Source: Piscicola geometra (taxonomy: Eukaryota; Annelida; Clitellata; Hirudinida; Piscicolidae). From it: a stretch of DNA of 64,000 bases. Numbering within the stretch: the stretch's first letter is position 1; every line of letters begins with the position of its first letter. The translations under genes and the position numbers were made by a program. Location: the NCBI GenBank assembly GCA_943735955.1, contig OX030962.1, forward strand, positions 72,501-136,500, written 5' to 3'. This document shows positions 26,001 through 37,040 of the stretch, piece by piece. The notes under the pieces are model-generated. The model did not search any database. It saw only the letters and a list, made by a program, of their open reading frames with translations, and was not told the origin of the DNA.

Positions 26001-28079
26001 GTCCTCAGCGTCTTCATCGTCTTCATCGTCTTCATCGTCTTCATCGTCTTCATCGTCTTCACCGTCTTCATCGTCTTCACCGTTTTCACCGTCTTCGCCG
26101 TCATTATCGTCTTCATCGTCTTCATCGTCTTCACCGTCTTCACCGTCTTCACCGTCTTCACCGTCTTCACCATCTTCATCGTCTTCATTGTCTTCATCGT
26201 CTTCATCGTCTTCATCGTCTTCTTCGTCTTCATCGTTTTCACCGTCTTCACCGTCTTCATCGTCTTCATCGTCTTCATCGTCTTCCTCGTCTTCATCGTC
26301 TTCACCGTCTTCACCGTCTTCATCGTCTTCATCGTCTTCACCGTCTTCATCGTCTTCACCGTCTTCATCGTCTTCATCGTCTTCTTCGTCTTCATCGTCT
26401 TCATCGTCTTCACCGTCTTCATCGTCTTCATCGTCTTCATCGTCTTCGTCGTCTTCATCGTCTTCATCGTCTTCATCGTCTTCCTCGTCTTCACCGTCTT
26501 CATCGTCTTCATCGTCTTCATCGTCTTCACCGTCTTCATCGTCTTCATCGTTCGTCTTCATCGTCTTCATCGTTCGTCTTCATCGTTCGTCTTCATCGTC
26601 TTCATCGTCTTCATCGTTTTCATCGTCTTCATCGTCTTCACCGTCTTCATCGTCTTCTTCGTCTTCACCGTCTTCATTGTCTTCACCGTTTTCATCGTCT
26701 TCATCGTCTTCATTGTCTTCATCGTCTTCATCGTCTTCATCGTCTTCTTCGTCTTCATCGTCTTCACCGTCTTCACCGTCTTCATCGTCTTCATCGTTCG
26801 TCTTCATCGTTCGTTTTCATCGTCTTCATCGTCTTCATTGTCTTCATCGTCTTCATCGTCTTCATCGTCTTCTTCGTCTTCATCGTCTTCACCGTCTTCA
26901 CCGTCTTCATCGTCTTCATCGTTCGTCTTCATCGTTCGTCTTCATCGTCTTCATCGTCTTCACCGTCTTCATCGTCTTCATCGTTCGTCTTCACCGTTCG
27001 TCTTCACCGTCTTCATCGTCTTCATCGTCTTCACCGTCTTCACCGTCCTCAGCGTCTTCATCGTCTTCATCGTCTTCATCGTCTTCATCGTCTTCATCGT
27101 CTTCACCGTCTTCATCGTCTTCACCGTTTTCACCGTCTTCACCGTCTTCATCGTCTTCATCGTCTTCATCGTCTTCACCGTCTTCACCGTCTTCACCGTC
27201 TTCACCGTCTTCATCGTCTTCATTGTCTTCATCGTCTTCATCGTCTTCATCGTCTTCTTCGTCTTCATCGTCTTCACCGTCTTCACCGTCTTCACCGTCC
27301 TCAGCGTCTTCATCGTCTTCATCGTCTTCATCGTCTTCATCGTCTTCATCGTCTTCACCGTCTTCATCGTCTTCACCGTTTTCACCGTCTTCGCCGTCAT
27401 TATCGTCTTCATCGTCTTCATCGTCTTCACCGTCTTCACCGTCTTCACCGTCTTCACCATCTTCATCGTCTTCATTGTCTTCATCGTCTTCATCGTCTTC
27501 ATCGTCTTCTTCGTCTTCATCGTTTTCACCGTCTTCACCGTCTTCATCGTCTTCATCGTCTTCATCGTCTTCCTCGTCTTCATCGTCTTCACCGTCTTCA
27601 CCGTCTTCATCGTCTTCATCGTCTTCACCGTCTTCATCGTCTTCACCGTCTTCATCGTCTTCATCGTCTTCTTCGTCTTCATCGTCTTCATCGTCTTCAC
27701 CGTCTTCATCGTCTTCATCGTCTTCATCGTCTTCGTCGTCTTCATCGTCTTCATCGTCTTCATCGTCTTCCTCGTCTTCATCGTCTTCATCGTCTTCATC
27801 GTCTTCATCGTCTTCACCGTCTTCATCGTCTTCATCGTTCGTCTTCATCGTCTTCATCGTTCGTCTTCATCGTTTGTCTTCATCGTCTTCATCGTCTTCA
27901 TCGTTTTCATCGTCTTCATCGTCTTCACCGTCTTCATCGTCTTCTTCGTCTTCACCGTCTTCATTGTCTTCACCGTTTTCATCGTCTTCATCGTCTTCAT
28001 TGTCTTCATCGTCTTCATCGTCTTCATCGTCTTCTTCGTCTTCATCGTCTTCACCGTCTTCACCGTCTTCATCGTCTTC

Positions 28080-30340
28080 ATCGTTCGTCTTCATCGTTCG
28101 TCTTCATCGTCTTCATCGTCTTCATCGTCTTCATCGTCTTCATCGTCTTCATCGTCTTCATCGTCTTCATCGTCTTCATCGTCTTCATCGTCTTCATCGT
28201 CTTCATCGTCTTCATCGTCTTCATCGTCTTCACCGTCTTCATCGTCTTCATCGTTCGTCTTCATCGTCTTCATCGTTCGTCTTCATCGTTTGTCTTCATC
28301 GTCTTCATCGTCTTCATCGTTTTCATCGTCTTCATCGTCTTCACCGTCTTCATCGTCTTCTTCGTCTTCACCGTCTTCATCGTCTTCACCGTCTTCATCG
28401 TCTTCACCGTTTTCATCGTCTTCATCGTCTTCACCGTCTTCATCGTCTTCATCGTCTTCACCGTCTTCATCGTCTTCATCGTTCGTCTTCACCGTTCGTC
28501 TTCACCGTCTTCATCGTCTTCATCGTCTTCACCGTCTTCACCGTCCTCAGCGTCTTCATCGTCTTCATCGTCTTCATCGTCTTCATCGTCTTCATCGTCT
28601 TCACCGTCTTCATCGTCTTCACCGTTTTCACCGTCTTCACCGTCTTCATCGTCTTCATCGTCTTCATCGTCTTCACCGTCTTCACCGTCTTCACCGTCTT
28701 CACCGTCTTCATCGTCTTCATTGTCTTCATCGTCTTCATCGTCTTCATCGTCTTCTTCGTCTTCATCGTCTTCACCGTCTTCACCGTCTTCATCGTCTTC
28801 ATCGTCTTCACCGTCTTCATCGTCTTCACCGTCTTCATCGTCTTCACCGTCTTCACGGTCTTCATCGTCTTCATCGTCTTCATCGTCTTCACCGTCTTCA
28901 CCGTCTTCACCGTCTTCACCGTCTTCATCTTCTTCATCGTCTTCACCGTCTTCATCGTCTTCATCGTCTTCACCGTCTTCATCGTCTTCACCGTCTTCAT
29001 CGTCTTCACCGTCTTCACCGTCTTCACGGTTTCATCGTCTTCATCGTCTTCATCGTCTTCACCGTCTTCACCGTCTTCACCGTCTTCACCGTCTTCATCT
29101 TCTTCATCGTCTTCACCGTCTTCATCGTCTTCATCGTCTTCATCGTCTTCATCTTCTTCATCGTCTTCACCGTCTTCATCGTCTTCATCGTCTTCACCGT
29201 CTTCATCGTCTTCACCGTCTTCACCGTTTTCATCGTCTTCATCGTCTTCTTCGTCTTCATCGTCTTCATCGTCTTCACCGTCTTCATCGTCTTCATCGTC
29301 TTCATCGTCTTCGTCGTCTTCATCGTCTTCATCGTCTTCACCGTCTTCACCGTCTTCACCGTCTTCATCGTCTTCATCGTCTTCATCGTCTTCACCGTCT
29401 TCATCGTCTTCATCGTTCGTCTTCATCGTCTTCATCGTCTTCATCGTCTTCACCGTCTTCACCGTCTTCATCGTCTTCATCGTTTTCATCGTCTTCATCG
29501 TCTTCACCGTCTTCATCGTCTTCTTCGTCTTCACCGTCTTCATTGTCTTCACCGTTTTCATCGTCTTCATCGTCTTCATTGTCTTCATCGTCTTCACCGT
29601 CTTCACCGTCTTCATCGTCTTCATCGTTCGTCTTCATCGTTCGTCTTCATCGTCTTCATCGTCTTCATCGTCTTCATCGTCTTCATCGTCTTCATCGTCT
29701 TCATCGTCTTCATCGTCTTCATCGTCTTCATCGTCTTCATCGTCTTCATCGTCTTCATCGTCTTCATCGTCTTCACCGTCTTCATCGTCTTCATCGTTCG
29801 TCTTCATCGTCTTCATCGTTCGTCTTCATCGTTTGTCTTCATCGTCTTCATCGTCTTCATCGTTTTCATCGTCTTCATCGTCTTCACCGTCTTCATCGTC
29901 TTCTTCGTCTTCACCGTCTTCATCGTCTTCACCGTCTTCATCGTCTTCACCGTTTTCATCGTCTTCATCGTCTTCACCGTCTTCATCGTCTTCATCGTCT
30001 TCACCGTCTTCATCGTCTTCATCGTTCGTCTTCACCGTTCGTCTTCACCGTCTTCATCGTCTTCATCGTCTTCACCGTCTTCACCGTCTTCAGCGTCTTC
30101 ATCGTCTTCATCGTCTTCATCGTCTTCATCGTCTTCATCGTCTTCACCGTCTTCATCGTCTTCACCGTTTTCACCGTCTTCACCGTCTTCATCGTCTTCA
30201 TCGTCTTCATCGTCTTCACCGTCTTCACCGTCTTCACCGTCTTCACCGTCTTCATCGTCTTCATTGTCTTCATCGTCTTCATCGTCTTCATCGTCTTCTT
30301 CGTCTTCATCGTCTTCACCGTCTTCACCGTCTTCACCGTC
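28080..30340 (+). repeat. Higher-order duplication at 1,543-bp offset, with homogenised stretches
   Basis: About 28080-28800 and 29623-30340 match at an offset of 1,543 bp. Each begins with an almost uninterrupted run of CATCGTCTT units (near 28105-28228 and 29648-29771). The equivalent positions in the related copy near 20725-20850 carry GTCG and CCTCG variants that are missing here. Confidence 0.65.
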
Positions 30341-33300
30341 TTCATCGTCTTCATCGTCTTCACCGTCTTCATCGTCTTCACCGTCTTCATCGTCTTCACC
30401 GTCTTCACGGTCTTCATCGTCTTCATCGTCTTCATCGTCTTCACCGTCTTCACCGTCTTCACCGTCTTCACCGTCTTCATCTTCTTCATCGTCTTCACCG
30501 TCTTCATCGTCTTCATCGTCTTCATCGTCTTCATCTTCTTCATCGTCTTCACCGTCTTCATCGTCTTCATCGTCTTCACCGTCTTCATCGTCTTCAGCGT
30601 CTTCACCGTCTTCACCGTTTTCATCGTCTTCATCGTCTTCTTCGTCTTCATCGTCTTCATCGTCTTCACCGTCTTCATCGTCTTCATCGTCTTCATCGTC
30701 TTCGTCGTCTTCATCGTCTTCATCGTCTTCACCGTCTTCACCGTCTTCATCGTCTTCTTCGTCTTCATTGTCTTCATCGTCTTCATCGTCTTCTTCGTCT
30801 TCACCGTCTTCATCGTCTTCACCGTTTTCATCGTCTTCATCGTCTTCACCGTCTTCATCGTCTTCATCGTCTTCACCGTCTTCATCGTCTTCATCGTTCG
30901 TCTTCACCGTCTTCATCGTCTTCATCGTCTTCACCGTCTTCACCGTCCTCAGCGTCTTCATCGTCTTCATCGTCTTCATCGTCTTCATCGTCTTCATCGT
31001 CTTCACCGTCTTCATCGTCTTCACCGTTTTCACCGTCTTCACCGTCTTCATCGTCTTTATCGTCTTCATCGTCTTCACCGTCTTCACCGTCTTCACCGTC
31101 TTCACCGTCTTCACCGTCTTCATCGTCTTCATTGTCTTCATCGTCTTCATCGTCTTCATCGTCTTCTTCGTCTTCATCGTCTTCACCGTCTTCACCGTCT
31201 TCATCGTCTTCATCGTCTTCACCGTCTTCATCGTCTTCACCGTCTTCATCGTCTTCACCGTCTTCACGGTCTTCATCGTCTTCATCGTCTTCATCGTCTT
31301 CACCGTCTTCACCGTCTTCACCGTCTTCACCGTCTTCATCTTCTTCATCGTCTTCACCGTCTTCATCGTCTTCATCGTCTTCATCGTCTTCATCTTCTTC
31401 ATCGTCTTCACCGTCTTCATCGTCTTCATCGTCTTCACCGTCTTCATCGTCTTCACCGTCTTCACCGTTTTCATCGTCTTCATCGTCTTCTTCGTCTTCA
31501 TCGTCTTCATCGTCTTCACCGTCTTCATCGTCTTCATCGTCTTCATCGTCTTCGTCGTCTTCATCGTCTTCATCGTCTTCACCGTCTTCATCGTCTTCAT
31601 CGTCTTCATCGTCTTCACCGTCTTCATCGTCTTCACCGTCTTCATCGTCTTCACCGTCTTCACGGTCTTCATCGTCTTCATCGTCTTCATCGTCTTCACC
31701 GTCTTCACCGTCTTCACCGTCTTCACCGTCTTCATCTTCTTCATCGTCTTCACCGTCTTCATCGTCTTCATCGTCTTCATCGTCTTCATCTTCTTCATCG
31801 TCTTCACCGTCTTCATCGTCTTCATCGTCTTCACCGTCTTCATCGTCTTCACCGTCTTCACCGTTTTCATCGTCTTCATCGTCTTCTTCGTCTTCATCGT
31901 CTTCATCGTCTTCACCGTCTTCATCGTCTTCATCGTCTTCATCGTCTTCGTCGTCTTCATCGTCTTCATCGTCTTCACCGTCTTCACCGTCTTCACCGTC
32001 TTCATCGTCTTCATCGTCTTCATCGTCTTCACCGTCTTCATCGTCTTCATCGTTCGTCTTCATCGTCTTCATCGTCTTCATCGTCTTCACCGTCTTCACC
32101 GTCTTCATCGTCTTCATCGTCTTCACCGTCTTCATCGTCTTCACCGTCTCCACCGTCTTCATCGTCTTCATCGTCTTCACCGTCTTCATCGTCTTCATCG
32201 TCTTCACCGTCTTCACCGTCTTCATCGTCTTCATCGTCTTCATCGTTCGTCTTCACCGTCTTCATCGTCTTCATCGTCTTCACCGTCTTCATCGTCTTCA
32301 TCGTCTTCACCGTCTTCATCGTCTTCATCGTCTTCACCGTCTTCATCGTCTTCATCGTTCGTCTTCACCGCCTTCATCGTCTTCATCGTCTTCACCGTCT
32401 TATGCGTCTTCACCGTCTTCATCGTCTTCATCGTCTTCATCGTCTTCATCGTCTTCACCGTCTTCATCGTCTTCATCGTCTTCATCGTCTTCGTCGTCTT
32501 CATCGTCTTCATCGTCTTCACCGTCTTCACCGTCTTCACCGTCTTCATCGTCTTCATCGTCTTCATCGTCTTCACCGTCTTCATCGTCTTCTTCGTCTTC
32601 ACCGTCTTCATCGTCTTCACCGTTTTCATCGTCTTCATCGTCTTCACCGTCTTCATCGTCTTCATCGTCTTCACCGTCTTCACCGTCCTCAGCGTCTTCA
32701 TCGTCTTCATCGTCTTCATCGTCTTCATCGTCTTCATCGTCTTCACCGTCTTCATCGTCTTCACCGTTTTCACCGTCTTCACCGTCTTCATCGTCTTCAT
32801 CGTCTTCATCGTCTTCACCGTCTTCACCGTCTTCACCGTCTTCACCGTCTTCACCGTCTTCATCGTCTTCATTGTCTTCATCGTCTTCATCGTCTTCATC
32901 GTCTTCTTCGTCTTCATCGTCTTCACCGTCTTCACCGTCTTCATCGTCTTCATCGTCTTCACCGTCTTCATCGTCTTCACCGTCTTCATCGTCTTCACCG
33001 TCTTCACCGTCTTCACGGTTTCATCGTCTTCATCGTCTTCATCGTCTTCACCGTCTTCACCGTCTTCACCGTCTTCACCGTCTTCATCTTCTTCATCGTC
33101 TTCACCGTCTTCATCGTCTTCATCGTCTTCATCGTCTTCATCTTCTTCATCGTCTTCACCGTCTTCATCGTCTTCATCGTCTTCACCGTCTTCATCGTCT
33201 TCACCGTCTTCACCGTTTTCATCGTCTTCATCGTCTTCTTCGTCTTCATCGTCTTCATCGTCTTCACCGTCTTCATCGTCTTCATCGTCTTCATCGTCTT

Positions 33301-36300
33301 CGTCGTCTTCATCGTCTTCATCGTCTTCACCGTCTTCACCGTCTTCACCGTCTTCATCGTCTTCATCGTCTTCATCGTCTTCACCGTCTTCATCGTCTTC
33401 ATCGTTCGTCTTCATCGTCTTCATCGTCTTCATCGTCTTCACCGTCTTCACCGTCTTCATCGTCTTCACCGTCTTCATCGTCTTCATCGTCTTCACCGTC
33501 TTCATCGTCTTCACCGTCTCCACCGTCTTCATCGTCTTCATCGTCTTCACCGTCTTCATCGTCTTCATCGTCTTCACCGTCTTCACCGTCTTCATCGTCT
33601 TCATCGTCTTCACCGTCTTCATCGTCTTCATCGTCTTCACCGTCTTCACCGTCTTCACCGTCTTCATCGTCTTCATCGTCTTCTTCGTCTTCATCGTCTT
33701 CATCGTTCGTCTTCACCGTCTTCATCGTCTTCATCGTCTTCACCGTCTTCATCGTCTTCATCGTCTTCACCGTCTTCATCGTCTTCATCGTCTTCACCGT
33801 CTTCATCGTCTTCATCGTTCGTCTTCACCGCCTTCATCGTCTTCATCGTCTTCATCGTCTTCATCGTCTCCATCGTCTTCACTGTCTTTATCGTCTTCAT
33901 CGTTCGTCTTCACCGTCTTCATCGTCTTCACCGTCTTCATCGTCTTCATCGTCTTCATCGTCTTCATTGTCTTCATCGTCTTCATCGTCTTCACCGTCTT
34001 CATCGTCTTCATCGTCTTCACCGTCTTCACCGTCTTCACCGTCTTCACCGTCTTCATCGTCTTCATCGTCTTCACCGTCTTCATCGTCTTCATCGTCTTC
34101 ACCGTCTTCATCGTCTTCATCGTCTTCACCGTCTTCATCGTCTTCATCGTCTTCACCGTCTTCACCGTCTTCATCGTCTTCATCGTCTTCTTCGTCTTCA
34201 TCGTCTTCATCGTCTTCACCGTCTTCATCGTCTTCATCGTCTTCATCGTCTTCATCGTCTCCATCGTCTTCACTGTCTTTATCGTCTTCATCGTTCGTCT
34301 TCACCGTCTTCATCGTCTTCACCGTCTTCACCGTCTTCATCGTCTTCATTGTCTTCACCGTCTTCATCGTCTTCATCGTCTTCACCGTCTTCATCGTCTT
34401 CATCGTTCGTCTTCACCGCCTTCATCGTCTTCATCGTTTTCATTGTCTTCATCGTCTTCATCGTCTTCATCGTCTTCTTCGTCTTCATCGTCTTCACCGT
34501 CTTCACCGTCTTCATCGTCTTCATCGTCTTCACCGTCTTCATCGTCTTCACCGTCTTCACGGTCTTCATCGTCTTCATCGTCTTCATCGTCTTCACCGTC
34601 TTCACCGTCTTCACCGTCTTCACCGTCTTCACCGTCTTCATCTTCTTCATCGTCTTCACCGTCTTCATCGTCTTCATCGTCTTCATCGTCTTCATCGTCT
34701 TCACCGTCTTCACCGCCTTCATCGTCTTCATCGTTTTCATTGTCTTCATCGTCTTCATCGTCTTCATCGTCTTCTTCGTCTTCATCGTCTTCACCGTCTT
34801 CACCGTCTTCATCGTCTTCATCGTCTTCATCGTCTTCATCGTCTTCATCGTCTTCATCTTCTTCATCGTCTTCACCGTCTTCATCGTCTTCATCGTCTTC
34901 ACCGTCTTCATCGTCTTCACCGTCTTCACCGTTTTCATCGTCTTCATCGTCTTCTTCGTCTTCATCGTCTTCATCGTCTTCACCGTCTTCATCGTCTTCA
35001 TCGTCTTCGTCGTCTTCATCGTCTTCATCTTCTTCACCGTCTTCACCGTCTTCACCGTCTTCATCGTCTTCATCGTCTTCATCGTCTTCACCGTCTTCAT
35101 CGTCTTCATCGTTCGTCTTCATCGTCTTCATCGTCTTCATCGTCTTCACCGTCTTCACCGTCTTCATCGTCTTCACCGTCTTCATCGTCTTCATCGTCTT
35201 CACCGTCTTCATCGTCTTCACCGTCTCCACCGTCTTCATCGTCTTCATCGTCTTCACCGTCTTCATCGTCTTCATCGTCTTCACCGTCTTCACCGTCTTC
35301 ATCGTCTTCATCGTCTTCACCGTCTTCATCGTCTTCATCGTCTTCACCGTCTTCACCGTCTTCACCGTCTTCATCGTCTTCATCGTCTTCTTCGTCTTCA
35401 TCGTCTTCATCGTTCGTCTTCACCGTCTTCATCGTCTTCATCGTCTTCATCGTCTTCACCGTCTTCATCGTCTTCATCGTCTTCACCGTCTTCATCGTCT
35501 TCATCGTTCGTCTTCACCGCCTTCATCGTCTTCATCGTCTTCACCGTCTTATGCGTCTTCACCGTCTTCATCGTCTTCATCGTCTTCACCGTCTTCATTG
35601 TCTTCATCGTCTTCATCGTCTTCACCGTCTTCATCGTCTTCATCGTCTTCACCGTCTTCACCGTCTTCACCGTCTTCACCGTCTTCATCGTCTTCATCGT
35701 CTTCACCGTCTTCATCGTCTTCATCGTCTTCACCGTCTTCATCGTCTTCATCGTCTTCACCGTCTTCATCGTCTTCATCGTCTTCACCGTCTTCACCGTC
35801 TTCATCGTCTTCATCGTCTTCTTCGTCTTCATCGTCTTCATCGTCTTCACCGTCTTCATCGTCTTCATCGTCTTCATCGTCTTCATCGTCTCCATCGTCT
35901 TCACCGTCTTTATCGTCTTCATCGTTCGTCTTCACCGTCTTCATCGTCTTCACCGTCTTGACCGTCTTCATCGTCTTTATTGTCTTCACCGTCTTCATCG
36001 TCTTCATCGTCTTCACCGTCTTCATCGTCTTCATCGTTCGTCTTCACCGCCTTCATCGTCTTCATCGTCTTCACCGTCTTATGCGTCTTCACCGTCTTCA
36101 TCGTCTTCATCGTCTTCATCGTCTTCATTGTCTTCATCGTCTTCATCGTCTTCACCGTCTTCATCGTCTTCATCGTCTTCACCGTCTTCACCGTCTTCAC
36201 CGTCTTCACCGTCTTCATCGTCTTCATCGTCTTCACCGTCTTCATCGTCTTCATCGTCTTCACCGTCTTCATCGTCTTCATCGTCTTCATCGTCTTCATC

Positions 36301-36584
36301 GTCTTCATCTTCTTCATCGTCTTCACCGTCTTCATCGTCTTTATCGTCTTCACCGTCTTCATCGTCTTCATCGTCTTCACCGTCTTCACCGCCTTCATCG
36401 TCTTCATCGTCTTCATCGTCTTCATCGTCTTCATCGTCTTCACCGTCTTCACCGTCTTCATCGTCTTCATCGTCTTCACCGTCTTCATCGTCTTCATCGT
36501 CTTCATCGTCTTCACCGTCTTCATCGTCTTCACCGTCTTCATCGTCTTCATCGTCTTCACCGTCTTCATCGTCTTCATCGTCTT

Positions 36585-37040
36585 GCAACCATACTTCCCC
36601 CGGAATCCAAAATCTTTGGTTTCCCGGAGACTGCCCGCGGGGTCATATCTACCCTTTTTTCTTAACTAAGGGGGGTGAATAAAGCAAAAAAAAATTTAAT
36701 CTCGATAAATAGACGATAAGATCGAAACGAGTTGTTAATACGCTAAGTGAGCGGTCATCGAGGGAGATAGGAGATGCGACGGCGGATGCCGTTGAAAAAC
36801 TTGAAAGTCTTAGAAAATTAAGAGTAAATTTACAGATTATAATCGCGTTTCAATGGGACCCAAGCCGATGAAGGCATGTTTTCTCGCGCATTCGACCGGA
36901 GCGGCGAGGATCTCGGCCTAGCGTGGAATTTCATTGCCAGTGAAAAAAATTTAAAAATGACATTTTTAAAAAATCGTTCGTTCAATCATGAGACAAATTT
37001 CAAAATAAGTTCATTTGACAAGAGTTGCCATTTGAAACTT
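36585..37040 (-). promoter_or_regulatory. Candidate rDNA spacer promoter, copy 1 (456-bp island)
   Basis: This non-satellite island interrupts the array. It is one of three equal-length (456 bp), almost identical islands. Its right part (36829-37040) is block A, the sequence found upstream of the 18S gene at 446-657 in the same orientation. Going left, i.e. downstream if transcribed like the 18S gene, come an AT-rich middle with GACGATAAGATCGAAAC (36712-36728) and a GC-rich end. That end holds a CCGG...CCGG hairpin (36600-36627), the palindrome CCCGCGGG, and CTTTTTTC before a G-run. The duplication is seen directly; promoter activity is inferred. Open frames crossing it, such as the one starting at 36876, merely join satellite frames. 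Confidence 0.65.
36600..36627. other. GC-capped hairpin in spacer island 1
   Basis: CCGG and CCAAA on the left pair with TTTGG and CCGG on the right around ATC, with small internal loops. It is conserved in islands 2 and 3 at the same internal position. It lies downstream of block A in the rRNA direction, where a terminator or processing element could be, but nothing shows which. Confidence 0.4.

Larger units (their letters stand above)
822..36584 (+). repeat. Satellite array 1: (CATCGTCTT/CACCGTCTT)n, 35.8 kb
   Basis: This is an unbroken head-to-tail array of a nine-base unit, CATCGTCTT or CACCGTCTT, with scattered point variants (CTTCG, CCTCG, GTCG, CATTG, TTTATCATC). A 13-base unit, CATCGTTCGTCTT, recurs often. 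Every unit carries one CpG and the hexamer GTCTTC. The plus strand is about 78% pyrimidine. All three plus frames lack stops (Leu-His-Arg, Ser-rich and Phe-Ile-Val repeats), and two of three minus frames are open (Met-Lys-Thr and Asp/Glu repeats). Open frames of 3,744, 6,321 and 11,105 codons here are therefore meaningless. Larger duplications of 0.2 to 2 kb are superimposed, described separately. No gene is seen inside. Confidence 0.98.

Noticed and set aside
822..36584. CRISPR array
   Set aside because: There are no unique spacers between repeats; the nine-base units are contiguous, and the context is eukaryotic rDNA.
3348..36665. An 11,105-codon open frame and similar giant frames (833-12067, 17717-36682, 45754-58548) as real proteins
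   Set aside because: All plus frames of the nine-base unit are stop-free, frames switch at each 13-base unit, and the ends lie in non-coding island sequence. There is no unique domain or initiation context.
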